From positions 1 to 47,676 of the forward strand of contig PLAE01000229.1 in NCBI GenBank assembly GCA_003134035.1: a stretch of 47,676 nucleotides of DNA, given 5' to 3'. Positions 7,606 through 16,584 of the stretch are shown here, one piece after another. The notes under the pieces are model-generated. The model was not told the origin of the DNA, did not search any database, and saw only the letters and a program-made list of their open reading frames with translations. A program made the position numbers and the translations under genes. This stretch comes from Candidatus Velthaea versatilis. GTDB lineage: Bacteria; Vulcanimicrobiota; Vulcanimicrobiia; Vulcanimicrobiales; Vulcanimicrobiaceae. How positions within the stretch are numbered: position 1 is the stretch's first letter; every line of letters begins with the position of its first letter.

Positions 7606-8571
7606 CTAAGCCGTGGCTTGCGGCGGCCGAATGGGCTCGGTGATTGCCGCATCGAGCGCGAGCACGATCTTTCCGCGCGCCTTGCGCCGCGCCAGCTCGA
7701 CGTAGGCATCGCGCACCAGCGCAAAGGGATAGATGGCGGTCAGCGGCATGACGATCTCACCCCACGCCACGAGGTTCGCGACCCACGCAAGCGTTTCGCG
7801 CGCCGCGGCCGCCGCCGAACCGTCCGTCTTGACGCCGTGCTTTTGCGCGGCGGCGAAATCGATGATCGTGTCGATGCGCTCGGGAGCGACGCCCAGCGTG
7901 AGGGCGAGTTCGACGTAACCGCCGCCGAAGAGGTCGATGAAGGCGTCGAGTCCGCTCGGGACAAGCGTCCGCAATCGCTCCGCCAAATCGTCGCCGTAGG
8001 CGAGCGGTTCGACGCCGAGGGAACGTAAAAAGGACGCGTTCTCGGTGCTCGCGATGCCGATGACACGCGCTCCCGCGCGCCGCGCGAGCTGCACCGCAAG
8101 CGACCCCACCCCGCCGGCCGCGCCGCTGATCGCCACCACCTCGCCCGGATGCAACGCTACCGCGCTCACGGCGGCGACGGCGGTCGTTGCAACGACGAAC
8201 AGGCTGCCCGCGCGGAACCAATCCAGGGACGGCGGCTTGGGAATGAGGTTTGCCGGGCTGCTCACGACGTACTCCGACTGGGCCGAGCGCCGCTCGGTCC
8301 ATCCGAACACTTCGTCGCCCGGAGCAAATTCGGTCACGCTCGAACCGACAGCATCGATGCGTCCGGCAAAATCGGTGCCTTCCCCGAACGGGAAGTCCAT
8401 CGGAAACCGATCTTTGAGGAGGCCTTCGCGAATGGAAATCTCGCCCGGATTCGTGCCTGCGGCAACGACCCGAACGACGACCTCGCCGGCCCCCGGCTCG
8501 GGCTTCGCCGCATCGACGATACGGAGCTGGTCGACCCCGCCGTAAGCGGAGAGCTGCACTTTTTTCGGCAT
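7606..8571 (-). CDS. Quinone oxidoreductase-like NADPH-dependent medium-chain dehydrogenase
   Basis: A 321-residue zinc-free medium-chain dehydrogenase. Residues 1-120 form the catalytic GroES-like domain (PGAGEVVVRVVAAGTNPGEI, then FPFGEGTDFAGRIDAVG and PGDEVFGWTERR). Residues about 130-260 form the Rossmann domain with the nucleotide motif ISGAAGGVGSLAVQLARRAG. No zinc-binding Cys/His set is visible, so it belongs with NADPH:quinone reductases or related enoyl reductases. I chose ATG 8571 (MPKKVQLSAYGG) over the longer frame from 8682, because only from there does the family sequence begin. It points away from the thioredoxin gene at 8800, so the 230-bp gap is probably a divergent promoter region. 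Confidence 0.9.
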   Translation of the reverse strand: MPKKVQLSAYGGVDQLRIVDAAKPEPGAGEVVVRVVAAGTNPGEISIREGLLKDRFPMDFPFGEGTDFAGRIDAVGSSVTEFAPGDEVFGWTERRSAQSEYVVSSPANLIPKPPSLDWFRAGSLFVVATTAVAAVSAVALHPGEVVAISGAAGGVGSLAVQLARRAGARVIGIASTENASFLRSLGVEPLAYGDDLAERLRTLVPSGLDAFIDLFGGGYVELALTLGVAPERIDTIIDFAAAQKHGVKTDGSAAAAARETLAWVANLVAWGEIVMPLTAIYPFALVRDAYVELARRKARGKIVLALDAAITEPIRPPQATA

Positions 8572-8799
8572 AGCGCAACGAACGTTCTTGCAGGTACGAA
8601 GCGCCCCTTGCCGGCGTACCCAAGTCGGCGTTCCCCGGGCGCCGGGGCTCGATCCGGACCCGCGCGTTTTTCCGCAAGCCACGCATATCGTGAAAAAGCC
8701 CGATCACCGGAGATCGCCTCACGTGCTATAGTGGTCTCCGCTGCACCAAGCTCATCGAAGGGGCATTCGTGGACACTGTTGCTCGGGCTGACCCGTCAT

Positions 8800-9207
8800 G
8801 TGCGTCGTGAAGCAGCGCTTGCGCGGCGCTGCGCGTTGAGTCGCGAGACGCTCGCGACGGCGCACATCGCCACCGTTACCAGCGACACGTTCGAGGGGCT
8901 CGTCGGTGCCGGCGAAGGACCGATCGTCGTCGAGTTTATGTCGTACGGCTGCACACACTGCCGAACGCTTGAGCCGATTTTGCAGTACGTTGCCGGCGAA
9001 CTCGCATCGAGCACGCGAATCTTCCGCGTTAATGTCGCGCTCGATGGAGACCTTGCGAACCAATACGACATCCAAGCGACACCAACGTTGCTCATGTTCT
9101 TGAACGGACAGGAACTCGCGCGTTTCGAGGGTCCGCATCCGACCGTCGCAAACATCACCGCGACGATAACGGAGTGCTTTGCATCGGCCGACCCGGTCCA
9201 TCATTGA
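8800..9207 (+). CDS. Thioredoxin-family protein with a CTHC active site
   Basis: About 135 residues. The thioredoxin fold is clear: PIVVEFMSYGCTHCRTLEPI with active-site Cys51 and Cys54, then FRVNVALDGDLANQYDIQAT with cis-proline Pro95 (ATPTLLMF) and NGQELARFEGPHP. CTHC instead of CGPC should change the redox potential; the Trp before the first Cys is replaced by Tyr-Gly. No signal peptide is evident, so it is probably cytoplasmic. The start is uncertain: GTG 8800 is used, but TTG 8779 and TTG 8836 are in frame. The stop overlaps a possible TTG start of a DCC-family gene, suggesting a coupled redox pair. Confidence 0.8.
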   Translation: MRREAALARRCALSRETLATAHIATVTSDTFEGLVGAGEGPIVVEFMSYGCTHCRTLEPILQYVAGELASSTRIFRVNVALDGDLANQYDIQATPTLLMFLNGQELARFEGPHPTVANITATITECFASADPVHH

Positions 9208-9755
9208 GCCAGAGCCGGAGCCACACCGCACCGATCCTGCTCTACAACGACGAATGCGCCGTATGCCGCGCGATTGCCAAGTGGGTTCGGACATCGGCCC
9301 GCATCGGCAAAGGCGAGATCAGCATCGTCGTGCGCCCGATCGGGAACGACCCCGAGGCCCTCGCGCTCCTGAATCCGCAGCTCGATATTTGGGACGCTTA
9401 CGCGACGATCCATCTCCTACTGCCGGATGGCTCGATGAAAATCGGCGGGGAAGCGGTCGCGGAGGTTCTGCGCGATCTTCCCAACACCAAATGGTTCGCG
9501 TGGTCATTTGCGATTGGGCCGGCTGGATTTCGCCCATTCCAGATCGTTCTGAACGTGGGCTACGCCATATTGAGCGACATCCGTCCGTTGCTGGGCTGTG
9601 CGAGTTGCGGTTCGAGCAATGCCGCCGTTCGCTTGATCGAGAGATCGATCGCGTTGCTAAGGGCGCCCTTGCGCGGTAATCGGAATAGTCGAAGCGGACG
9701 TCCGGCTGCGGCAACGCGTCGCCGTCCGGCACGGACGCCAACCCGAACTTCGTAA
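9204..9755 (+). CDS. DCC-family (DUF393) thiol-disulfide protein
   Basis: A DUF393 protein of about 183 residues. The defining N-terminal strand and motif are ILLYNDECAVCRAIAKWV, with the redox Cys pair at residues 18 and 21. A DUF393-like middle follows (SIVVRPIGNDPEALALLNPQ, then DGSMKIGGEAVAEVL), and then a hydrophobic helix about PFQIVLNVGYAILSDIRPL. The final 35 residues are Arg/Pro/Ser-rich and unlike the family, so the original 3' end may have been replaced. The TTG at 9204 shares bases with the thioredoxin stop (TTGA); GTG 9174 is an alternative. With the thioredoxin it makes a plausible two-gene disulfide-exchange unit. Confidence 0.75.
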   Translation: MSQSRSHTAPILLYNDECAVCRAIAKWVRTSARIGKGEISIVVRPIGNDPEALALLNPQLDIWDAYATIHLLLPDGSMKIGGEAVAEVLRDLPNTKWFAWSFAIGPAGFRPFQIVLNVGYAILSDIRPLLGCASCGSSNAAVRLIERSIALLRAPLRGNRNSRSGRPAAATRRRPARTPTRTS

Positions 9756-9774
9756 TTGCAGATTGCCGTTCGCA

Positions 9775-9860
9775 CGTCGAGCCCCGGCGTTCCCTGCGTA
9801 GCGGTCGACGATACGCCCGAAGCTCGTCACCGGAACAAAGTCCATAGCCTCCAGCGTCCG
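9775..9860 (-). pseudogene. Possible IS4-family transposase scrap (DUF4372-like)
   Basis: On the minus strand this segment reads MDFVPVTSFGRIVDRYAGNA, then GARR. It resembles the start of IS4-group transposases carrying an N-terminal DUF4372 domain (pattern: hydrophobic-F-hP-x-x-F-x-R-hV-x-R-Y-x-G). The similarity stops abruptly after about 25 codons. No terminal repeats or remaining transposase are visible. The match is short and from memory, so it is weak, but its place at the odd 3' end of the DCC gene fits an old insertion/deletion. Confidence 0.3.
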
Positions 9861-9906
9861 TTCGACACGACGGCGCCAACCCCGATCCTGCGCTCAATCC
9901 TTGCGG

Positions 9907-10956
9907 TCACAGGTCGATCGCGCGGCGTTCGAGCATCGAGCGTTCGGCGGCAAGCACGATCGCGAGGGATCGCACGGCGTCGTCCATGTGTTTGCCGAGG
10001 TCGACGTCGCCGCGAATCGCGTCGAGGACGAACTGCTGCTCGCGCTCGCACAGTTCCTGATGCCCGGGCTCATCGTGCATCGACAAGATCTCGTCGGGCG
10101 CGATGAACCCCCCGTCGTCGCCGGTCGCGGCAGCATGCACGCGGATTCGCGCCGTCTTGGTGTGCGTATCGACGCTGGCGGAAGCGGCGCCTTCGTCCAT
10201 CACGATCGAGACCGCGCCGCGCGGACCCATGACGTCTTTCACGAAAAACGCGGTCTCCGAGATCATCGGTCCCCACCCCGCTTCGTACCAGCCGACCGAA
10301 CCATCCGCGAATAACACCTGCAAGTGCCCGTAATTCACCTGGCGTTCGGCGATCTCGGCGGAGAGGCGAACGCCCATCCCGCGAACCTGAACCGGCCGGC
10401 TGTCGCAGATCTGCAGCATCACGTCGATGTAATGCACGCCGCAGTCGACGACCGGGCTCGTGCTGTCCATCAGCCGCTTGTGGATCTCCCAGGCCGGCCC
10501 GGACGATTGCTGATTTAAATTCATGCGCATGGCCAGCGGCGAGCCGAGTTTGCGCGCTTGGCGGATGAACTCCACGTAGCTCGGGTGATGCCGCAAGATG
10601 TAACCGACCACGAGTTTGCGGCCGGTTCGGCGCGCCGTCGCGACGACGCGCTCGGCTTCGACCACGCTGGCCGCCAACGGCTTTTCGACGAATACGTGGG
10701 CGCCCGCTTCCAACGCGGCGATGGCGTACCGTGCGTGGCTGTCGGTATAGGTATTGACCGAAACGAGCTCCGGGCGTTGCGCCAAGCCCGCTTCGCCGCT
10801 TTCGAAGCGCTGATAGCCGGCGAGTTCGGCCGGGAGCGCTACCGCGGTGCGGTTGACGAAACCGATGAGCTCGAAGCCGGGATTGCGGTGATACGCGAGG
10901 GCATGACTTTGACCCATCTGGCCCAGGCCCACGACCAATGTGCGAATGGGCTCCAC
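9907..10956 (-). CDS. Gfo/Idh/MocA-family NAD(P)-dependent oxidoreductase
   Basis: A 349-residue protein. Residues 4-120 form the Rossmann domain: TLVVGLGQMGQSHALAYHRN at the start, ELVSVNTYTDSHARYAIAA, then HVFVEKPLAASVVEAE with the EKP active-site motif. The remainder is the alpha/beta substrate domain, with SPVVDCGVHYIDVMLQICDS containing the conserved Asp and His. Enzymes of this type oxidise or reduce sugars, inositols or related polyols; the substrate cannot be told. GTG 10956 is chosen because the frame upstream overlaps the luciferase-like gene, which stops at 10979. The 22-nt gap suggests co-transcription. A myo-inosose dehydratase-like gene about 11 kb away makes an inositol-type substrate possible. 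Confidence 0.9.
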   Translation of the reverse strand: MEPIRTLVVGLGQMGQSHALAYHRNPGFELIGFVNRTAVALPAELAGYQRFESGEAGLAQRPELVSVNTYTDSHARYAIAALEAGAHVFVEKPLAASVVEAERVVATARRTGRKLVVGYILRHHPSYVEFIRQARKLGSPLAMRMNLNQQSSGPAWEIHKRLMDSTSPVVDCGVHYIDVMLQICDSRPVQVRGMGVRLSAEIAERQVNYGHLQVLFADGSVGWYEAGWGPMISETAFFVKDVMGPRGAVSIVMDEGAASASVDTHTKTARIRVHAAATGDDGGFIAPDEILSMHDEPGHQELCEREQQFVLDAIRGDVDLGKHMDDAVRSLAIVLAAERSMLERRAIDL

Positions 10957-10978
10957 CGGCCGAACTTCGCTTTGCGGC

Positions 10979-12034
10979 TTACGGCCGCCTGGAGAGCGGT
11001 GCCCGCTCCGGCAGCGCGCGCAATGCGGGTGCGATGCGCGTACCCAGCAACTCGACCGCGCGCAGCAGCTTGTCGTGCGGCAGCGATGCGACGTCCATTT
11101 GCAGGCTGATGCGCGAGATGCCGCCGAGTGCGTCGCTATGCCGGGCGATCTTCTCGATGAGATCGTCCGGACCGCCGACGAGCAGCGCCCCGTCGGCGGA
11201 GACAAGCGCGTCAAAGTGCGCGCGCGTCACGGGCGGCCAGCCGCGCTCCCGGCCCGCTTCGGTAAACGCGCGCGCATAACCGGGGAAGAACTCTTCGAGC
11301 GCGGCGGCGCGCGTTTCGCCCACGAAACCCAACGCGTGAACCCCGACGCTCAGCCGCTCGGGCGGATGGCCCGCCCGGCGCCCCGCTTCGCGATACAGAT
11401 CGACGAGCGGCCGAAAGCGGCGCGTTTCGCCGCCGATGATCGCCACCATCAACGGCAGACCGAGCGTGCCCGCGCGAACGAATGACTCCGGCGTGCCGCC
11501 GACCCCGAGCCGGATCGGGAACGGTTCTTGGAGCGGCCGCGGGTAGACGCCTTGACCGGAAAGCGCCGGACGAAACGCCCCCGACCAGTGCACGTGTTCG
11601 CGTTCACGAATCATCAGGAGCAGCTCGAGTTTCTCCTCGAAGAGCGCGTCGTAATCGGCCAGCGCGTAACCGAAGAGCGGAAATGCTTCGATGAACGAAC
11701 CGCGGCCCACGACCATCTCGGCACGGCCGTGCGAGAGCAAATCCAACGTTGCGAACGACTCAAAGACGCGCACCGGATCGGCGGCGCTCAAGACGGTAAC
11801 CGCGCTGGTGAGGCGAATGCGCGACGTGCGCGCGGCCGCCGCCGCGAGAATGACCACCGGCGCCGAGTCGAGGAACTGCGCGCGGTGATGTTCGCCGATG
11901 CCGAAGACGTCGAGGCCGACCTCGTCGGCGCGCACGATGCGGTCGATGAGTTTGCGCAGGTTGACCGAAGCGCTGGCCGGCGTGCCGTCATCGTCGCCGT
12001 GGAACGCCGCAAAACTATCGATTCCGACCTGCAC
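10979..12034 (-). CDS. LLM-class flavin-dependent oxidoreductase (luciferase-like)
   Basis: A 351-residue bacterial-luciferase-like TIM barrel. Typical elements appear in order: GLDVFGIGEHHRAQFLDSAP, RLTSAVTVLSAADPVRVFES, TLDLLSHGRAEMVVGRGSFI, then PFPIRLGVGGTPESFVRAGT and LLVGGPDDLIEKI. The EHH segment and the GRAE-GRG segment are standard for the family. It would use FMNH2 or F420 to oxidise a small organic substrate. ATG 12034 begins directly with the first beta strand (MQVGIDSFAAFHGDD). The Gfo/Idh/MocA gene follows 22 nt downstream on the same strand, so the two probably form an operon for catabolism of an unknown compound. Confidence 0.92.
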   Translation of the reverse strand: MQVGIDSFAAFHGDDDGTPASASVNLRKLIDRIVRADEVGLDVFGIGEHHRAQFLDSAPVVILAAAAARTSRIRLTSAVTVLSAADPVRVFESFATLDLLSHGRAEMVVGRGSFIEAFPLFGYALADYDALFEEKLELLLMIREREHVHWSGAFRPALSGQGVYPRPLQEPFPIRLGVGGTPESFVRAGTLGLPLMVAIIGGETRRFRPLVDLYREAGRRAGHPPERLSVGVHALGFVGETRAAALEEFFPGYARAFTEAGRERGWPPVTRAHFDALVSADGALLVGGPDDLIEKIARHSDALGGISRISLQMDVASLPHDKLLRAVELLGTRIAPALRALPERAPLSRRP

Positions 12035-12245
12035 AAAAAAACTCCTTAATCAATCCCAAGGAACGGCGCGTCGCCGTGGCGTTACGCTAGTACACGATTC
12101 GTCGTTCAGCGAGCCAAATATTTCCACCAATGAGAAACGCCCTGTAACATCCATCGTAGCGTTGTGTTGCGGTCGTCAGATGTCCCACCGTCGCACTTCT
12201 AGATCATACCCGGAACGCTTGAACGCTTGGGTTCGTTTGCGCTCA

Positions 12246-12824
12246 TCAATCCAGCGTCGCGCTAAATGCCGCGAGGCGATCGTACCACTGCGTTTGGTCG
12301 GCCGCCGTGAAGTGCGCATTCGCGCCGCTCGGATTCGGTACGAGAAACAGCCGCGTCGCATCCAAGCGCAGCGCTTGCGCACCCAGACCGATCGGTACTG
12401 TTTGCCCCGTCAAGACGCGCGCGACGTGCTTGTAGCCGGTGATCCCGTGAAAGCATGCGACGCGCGGCCGAAATCGCTCGAGCTTGCGCAGCAGCACCGC
12501 GACACCCGCGCCCAATTCGGCCGCGTCAATGTCGGCCGCGCGCGCGGTCGGGCGTTTCACGACGTCGGTGAAGCCGATGCCGTAGTCGAGCAGCGCGGCA
12601 TCGTGCTGTGGTCCGAGTTGCGCGACCGCGAGAGCGGCGCGGGCGGCCCGGCTCAACACCGAGCGTGAAAAGCAGGGCCAAAAGCGGTTTCCCGCGCGCG
12701 CGAAATAGTGCCCGCGCCGGGCCGAGTAGATCGATGGATTGATGCCCACGAATACCACGTCGAGCGCACCCGCCAAGAGATCGTCGAGCGTGGGCACCGG
12801 GTCGGCGGCGGGCACGGCGTTCAT
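12246..12824 (-). CDS. mug: G/U mismatch-specific uracil-DNA glycosylase
   Basis: A 192-residue glycosylase of the Mug/TDG branch of the uracil-DNA glycosylase superfamily. The catalytic loop is seen as VVFVGINPSIYSARRGHYFA followed by AGNRFWP; here the canonical Asn of GINP is present. The insertion-loop motif appears as LVPNPSGANAHFTAADQT. It would excise uracil or ethenocytosine opposite guanine. ATG 12824 gives a normal length; ATG 12836 is equally possible. The longer frame reaching 13160 overlaps the PfkB gene and is discounted. It diverges from the PfkB kinase, with about 100 bp between the starts. Confidence 0.92.
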   Translation of the reverse strand: MNAVPAADPVPTLDDLLAGALDVVFVGINPSIYSARRGHYFARAGNRFWPCFSRSVLSRAARAALAVAQLGPQHDAALLDYGIGFTDVVKRPTARAADIDAAELGAGVAVLLRKLERFRPRVACFHGITGYKHVARVLTGQTVPIGLGAQALRLDATRLFLVPNPSGANAHFTAADQTQWYDRLAAFSATLD

Positions 12825-12927
12825 CCGGCACAGCATTGGCGCCCGTCGTCCGCCGTCCCCGGGACGTGCGTCCGACGGATCCGCGTTGCCGCAGGTTCGC
12901 GACGCCGGCGGCGACAACGCGGGGAGC

Positions 12928-13983
12928 GTGTTGGAGAAATCCGGTCCTTCGTACGACGGTCGGCCGTCGGCGCGGCGCGGTATCGCGTGCGCGGGCAATT
13001 GGATCGTCGACATCGTGCACACCATCACGCATTGGCCGAACCAAGGCGATCTCGTGCGCATCAGCCGGCAGGCGATCGGTTTGGGCGGCGGCGCGGCCAA
13101 CGTCTTGACCGATCTGCACACGCTGGGCGCGGATTTTCCGCTCGCGGCAATCGGCTGCATCGGCGACGATGCTTACGGTGGGATGGTGCGCGAGCATTGT
13201 CGCCGGCTCAACGTCGCGCGCGACGACCTGCTCACGCTCGTCGGCACCGCGACGGCGCAGAGCCATGTGATGACGGTGCCCGGCAAGAGCCGCACGTTCT
13301 TCTATCACGGCGGCGCCAACGACGCCCTGACGGCGGATGCGGTGCCGATCGACGAACTCGCCGCCGACGGTTTCCGGCTGTTCTACCTCGGCTATCTCCT
13401 CGCACTCGACGCGCTCGATCGGCTCGATACCGCGGGCACCACCGGCGCGTCGGTGCTTTTGGAACGCGCGCAGCGCGCGGGATTAATCACCTGCGCCGAC
13501 GCCGTTTCGGACACGCGCAGCGATTTCGACCGCATCGTCGCGCCCGCGCTGCCCCATTGCGATTACTTGATCGTCAACGAGATCGAAGCATCGCGCGCGA
13601 CCGGTGTCGCCGTGCGCGCGGCGGACGCGGGCGCACTCGAGCGGAACTCGGTCGAGGCCGCGGCGGCGCGGCTGCTCGAACGCGGCGTCGGGCGCGCGGT
13701 CATCATCCATGCACCCGAGGCCGCGGTCTGGGCGGCGCCCGGCAGCGAGCCGGAGTGGGCGGATGCCGAGCGACTCGACCCGGACCAAATCGTCAGCCCC
13801 GTCGGAGCGGGCGATGCGTTTTGCGCTTGCCTCTTGTACGGCATCCATGAAGGCTGGCCGGTACCGACAATGTTGCGGATCGCTCACTTGGGCGCCGCCG
13901 CTTCGCTGGCGGGTGCCACGGCCACCGACGGACTACCCGCAATGACCGACTTGGCCGAAAGCGCCCGGTTTGATATCCGCTAA
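12928..13983 (+). CDS. PfkB-family carbohydrate kinase
   Basis: A 351-residue ribokinase-fold kinase. The N-terminal PfkB signature is RISRQAIGLGGGAANVLTDL followed by GCIGDDAYG. The C-terminal signature, DQIVSPVGAGDAFCACLLYG, has the catalytic Asp in GAGD and the anion hole. It phosphorylates a sugar or sugar-like alcohol. TATAQSHVMTVPGKSRTFFY, near residue 115, is the usual substrate lid region. GTG 12928, just after GGGGA, is my start; the ATG at 12739 would overlap the divergent mug gene almost fully. The next gene, gnd, is 206 bp downstream on the same strand, so this may serve sugar entry into the same pathway. Confidence 0.88.
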   Translation: MLEKSGPSYDGRPSARRGIACAGNWIVDIVHTITHWPNQGDLVRISRQAIGLGGGAANVLTDLHTLGADFPLAAIGCIGDDAYGGMVREHCRRLNVARDDLLTLVGTATAQSHVMTVPGKSRTFFYHGGANDALTADAVPIDELAADGFRLFYLGYLLALDALDRLDTAGTTGASVLLERAQRAGLITCADAVSDTRSDFDRIVAPALPHCDYLIVNEIEASRATGVAVRAADAGALERNSVEAAAARLLERGVGRAVIIHAPEAAVWAAPGSEPEWADAERLDPDQIVSPVGAGDAFCACLLYGIHEGWPVPTMLRIAHLGAAASLAGATATDGLPAMTDLAESARFDIR

Positions 13984-14189
13984 TCGCTCGCGTGCGCTCG
14001 CGGACGGGGTCGTGTAACCATGCTCTTCGGCACGGCGCGCTCGTCAAGCACGGCCGTCCAATCGACGTTGGGTCTGCCAAGTGTCGAAAGGACGAACTCC
14101 GACACACAGGCGGAAGCTGAACTCACGCAAACGACAGATCGGACGCGTGGGCACGCGGACCACTCACCAGCACAAGGAGAACGTCGAAT

Positions 14190-15218
14190 ATGCAACTCGG
14201 GATGATCGGCCTCGGCCGCATGGGCGGCAACATGGTGCGCCGGCTCGTTCGCGCCGGCCACCATTGCGTCGTCTATGATCGCAGCTTGGATGCCGTCAAG
14301 GGGCTTGCCGCCGACGGTGCCATCGGAGCGTCCTCGCTAGCCGATCTTGCCAAGCATCTTACGCCGCCGCGCACCATCTGGCTGATGGTTCCCGCGGCGG
14401 TCACCGACGCAAGCATCGACGACGGCGCCGCCGTGCTCGAACGCGGCGACACGATCATCGACGGCGGCAATTCCTATTATGTCGACGATATCCGGCGCGC
14501 GGCGAAACTGCGCGCGGCGGGCATCGATTATGTCGACGTCGGGACGAGCGGTGGGGTGTGGGGCCTCGAGCGCGGGTACTGCATGATGATCGGCGGTCCG
14601 ACCAAAACCGTCGAACGACTGGACCCGATCTTCAAAACGCTTGCGCCCGGTGTGGGCGACATTCCGCGCACCCCCGGCCGGCCGCGCGGCCAGGGGACCG
14701 CCGAGGAAGGCTATTTGCACTGCGGCCCCAACGGCGCCGGACATTTCGTCAAAATGGTGCACAACGGGATCGAGTACGGTCTCATGGCCGCGTACGCCGA
14801 GGGGCTCGGCATTCTGCGGGCCGCGAACGTCGGCAAACGCGATCATGCCATGGACGCCGAAACGACGCCGCTGCGCGATCCCGAAAATTACCAGTACGAT
14901 CTCGAACTTGCCGACATCGCCGAAGTGTGGCGCCGCGGCAGCGTCGTTGCGTCCTGGCTGCTCGATCTGACCGCCGCCGCGCTGATCGCCGATCCGACGC
15001 TGTCGGCGTTTGCCGGCCGCGTTTCGGATTCGGGCGAGGGCCGTTGGACGATCAAAGCGGCGATTGACGAAGCCGTGCCGGCTCCGGTCCTCACCACCGC
15101 GTTGTACGAGCGCTTCAGTTCGCGCGGCGAATCCGACTATCAGGACAAGCTGCTCTCCGCGATGCGCTTCCAGTTCGGCGGACATCTCGAACAGAAACCG
15201 GAGAAAGCCCCGGTCTGA
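14190..15218 (+). CDS. gnd: 6-phosphogluconate dehydrogenase, decarboxylating (short NAD-type)
   Basis: A 342-residue enzyme of the 3-hydroxyacid dehydrogenase family. It shows GLGRMG at residues 7-12, [10 protein letters not shown] at 91-100, [20 protein letters not shown] from 116, and [19 protein letters not shown] at 179-197, with catalytic Lys188 and Asn192. The length (342, not about 470) and the GTSGGVWG motif put it in the short, usually NAD-linked Gnd branch. It converts 6-phosphogluconate to ribulose 5-phosphate plus CO2. ATG 14190 follows AAGGAGAA at an ideal distance. In such bacteria it often replaces the NADP-type enzyme of the oxidative pentose-phosphate pathway. Confidence 0.95.
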   Translation: MQLGMIGLGRMGGNMVRRLVRAGHHCVVYDRSLDAVKGLAADGAIGASSLADLAKHLTPPRTIWLMVPAAVTDASIDDGAAVLERGDTIIDGGNSYYVDDIRRAAKLRAAGIDYVDVGTSGGVWGLERGYCMMIGGPTKTVERLDPIFKTLAPGVGDIPRTPGRPRGQGTAEEGYLHCGPNGAGHFVKMVHNGIEYGLMAAYAEGLGILRAANVGKRDHAMDAETTPLRDPENYQYDLELADIAEVWRRGSVVASWLLDLTAAALIADPTLSAFAGRVSDSGEGRWTIKAAIDEAVPAPVLTTALYERFSSRGESDYQDKLLSAMRFQFGGHLEQKPEKAPV

Positions 15219-15352
15219 GCCGGCCCGCACACAACGATCGGGGATTCCAACGATGGCGCGCACGTCGTGCGGATGCTATCGTCGTTCGGAGACGTCCGGT
15301 TACCTTTGCGCTGCCGGATTCGCACGCACGACGTTGCTGAAAGCGGTGCACT

Positions 15353-15880
15353 TTGTTCTCCATCAAAAGAAAGCATCCGGGCGCCGCGATTGTCGCGGGC
15401 GCGATCGGCGGCCTCATGGGCGCCTGGTTCAAACTCGGCTGGGAAGTCACGTGGGCGCCGCGCGCCGCGAATCGGATCCCCGAACCGATGGTCCTCGTTA
15501 CCATGTTCACCCACGCGCCGACCCCGGTCTGGGCGTCGCTGGTGATCCACTTTACGTTCAGCATTCTCTCGGGCATCGCGTTCGGCGCGCTCGTCGAGTT
15601 CTTTCCGATCGTGGCACTCGGAGCGGGCGTCGCATTCGGACTCGCGATCTGGATCGGCGCGCACGAATTCGTGATGCCCCTGATGGGATTGACCCCGCCG
15701 ACGTGGCAGTTGCCCGCAAGCGAACAGGGCTCGGAGTTTTTCGGCCACGCGCTGTGGGGACTCGTCATCGCCGTCTTCTATACGTACTTTCGCGCTCGCT
15801 TCGTGAAGCCCGAGCGGGTCCGATCGGTTCGAGGCGACCACATCGTTACGCCGTTCGCCGAATCGCTCGAGGTTTACTGA
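15353..15880 (+). CDS. YagU-like (DUF1440) inner-membrane protein
   Basis: A 175-residue membrane protein with about four helices (AAIVAGAIGGLMGAWFKLGW; LVIHFTFSILSGIAFGALVE; IVALGAGVAFGLAIWIG; GHALWGLVIAVFYTYF) and the YagU-type segments WEVTWAPRAANRIPEPMVLV and GAHEFVMPLMGLTPPTWQLP. E. coli YagU contributes to acid resistance; that is knowledge about a homologue, not shown here. The likely start is TTG 15353 (reading MFSIKRKHPG). It lies in a same-strand run with a general-stress-type protein 53 nt downstream, consistent with an envelope or stress role. Confidence 0.8.
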   Translation: MFSIKRKHPGAAIVAGAIGGLMGAWFKLGWEVTWAPRAANRIPEPMVLVTMFTHAPTPVWASLVIHFTFSILSGIAFGALVEFFPIVALGAGVAFGLAIWIGAHEFVMPLMGLTPPTWQLPASEQGSEFFGHALWGLVIAVFYTYFRARFVKPERVRSVRGDHIVTPFAESLEVY

Positions 15881-15933
15881 CCCGCCGATCGATACGTTGA
15901 TCGAGCAGCACGCTCATCTCTGAAAGCACACCA

Positions 15934-16482
15934 ATGACGCAAGTAGCAACCGATACCGGAACCGGCACCGCGGTCGCCGTTTATCCCGATCACGGCGAGG
16001 CCGATACCGCCGTCAAGGCCCTTCAGCACGGCGGTTTCGACATGCGCAAGCTGTCGATCGTCGGCGCCGACTATCACAGCGAAGAAGATGTGGTCGGCTA
16101 CTACAACACGGGTGACCGCATGAAGTCATGGGGCACGAACGGCGCCTTTTGGGGCGGGATCTGGGGTCTGTTCTTCGGCGCGGCATTCTTCATCATTCCG
16201 GGCATCGGGCCGCTCGTTGCCGCCGGTCCGATCGTGGTCGCCATCGTCTCGGCGCTCGAAGGTGCCGTTCTCGTCGGCGCACTCGGCGCGTTCGGAGCCG
16301 GTCTCGTCGGACTCGGTGTTCCAAAAAACAGCGTCGTCCAATATGAAACCGCGGTCAAGGCCGGGAAATTCCTGGTGATCGCGCATGGTTCGCGCGCGGA
16401 AGCCAACAAGGCGAAAGATATCCTCGCAAACGCCGGTCTCGAGCTGCCGGACATGCACAGCGCGGTACCGTCGCCTAGCTGA
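15934..16482 (+). CDS. GspM-type general stress protein with glycine-zipper membrane segment
   Basis: A 182-residue protein. Residues 12-50 form a small alpha/beta unit (TAVAVYPDHGEADTAVKALQ, then FDMRKLSIVGAD), as in the general stress protein 17M family. Residues 70-132 are a Gly/Ala-rich double-helix hairpin (NGAFWGGIWGLFFGAAFFII through GLVGLGVPKNSV). The last part repeats the alpha/beta pattern (YETAVKAGKFLVIAHGSRAE). DUF1269-like proteins share this layout. The function is unproven; homologues are stress-induced. ATG 15934 is clear. A small hairpin follows the stop, and the next gene converges from the other strand. Confidence 0.82.
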   Translation: MTQVATDTGTGTAVAVYPDHGEADTAVKALQHGGFDMRKLSIVGADYHSEEDVVGYYNTGDRMKSWGTNGAFWGGIWGLFFGAAFFIIPGIGPLVAAGPIVVAIVSALEGAVLVGALGAFGAGLVGLGVPKNSVVQYETAVKAGKFLVIAHGSRAEANKAKDILANAGLELPDMHSAVPSPS

Positions 16483-16485
16483 TTG

Positions 16486-16500
16486 GCACCGCGCCGGTGC
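16486..16500. terminator. Short GC-rich hairpin between convergent genes
   Basis: GCACCG (16486-16491) pairs perfectly with CGGTGC (16495-16500) across a 3-nt loop, starting 3 nt after the stress-protein stop. No T-run follows, so it would be a weak or factor-aided terminator. The convergent gene ends at 16585. Confidence 0.35.
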
Positions 16501-16584
16501 GCGTGTTCACGCATGATGCCGAGCCGCACGGCGGCGCGGCATCGGCGCGGCGATTTCCAGCGCCGCAGTCGCAGTGCCGGCACA

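Noticed and set aside
9657-9845. Full transposase gene at the DCC/Gfo junction
   Set aside because: Only about 25 codons resemble an IS4-type N terminus. There are no inverted repeats, target duplication or catalytic residues, so at most it is a scrap.
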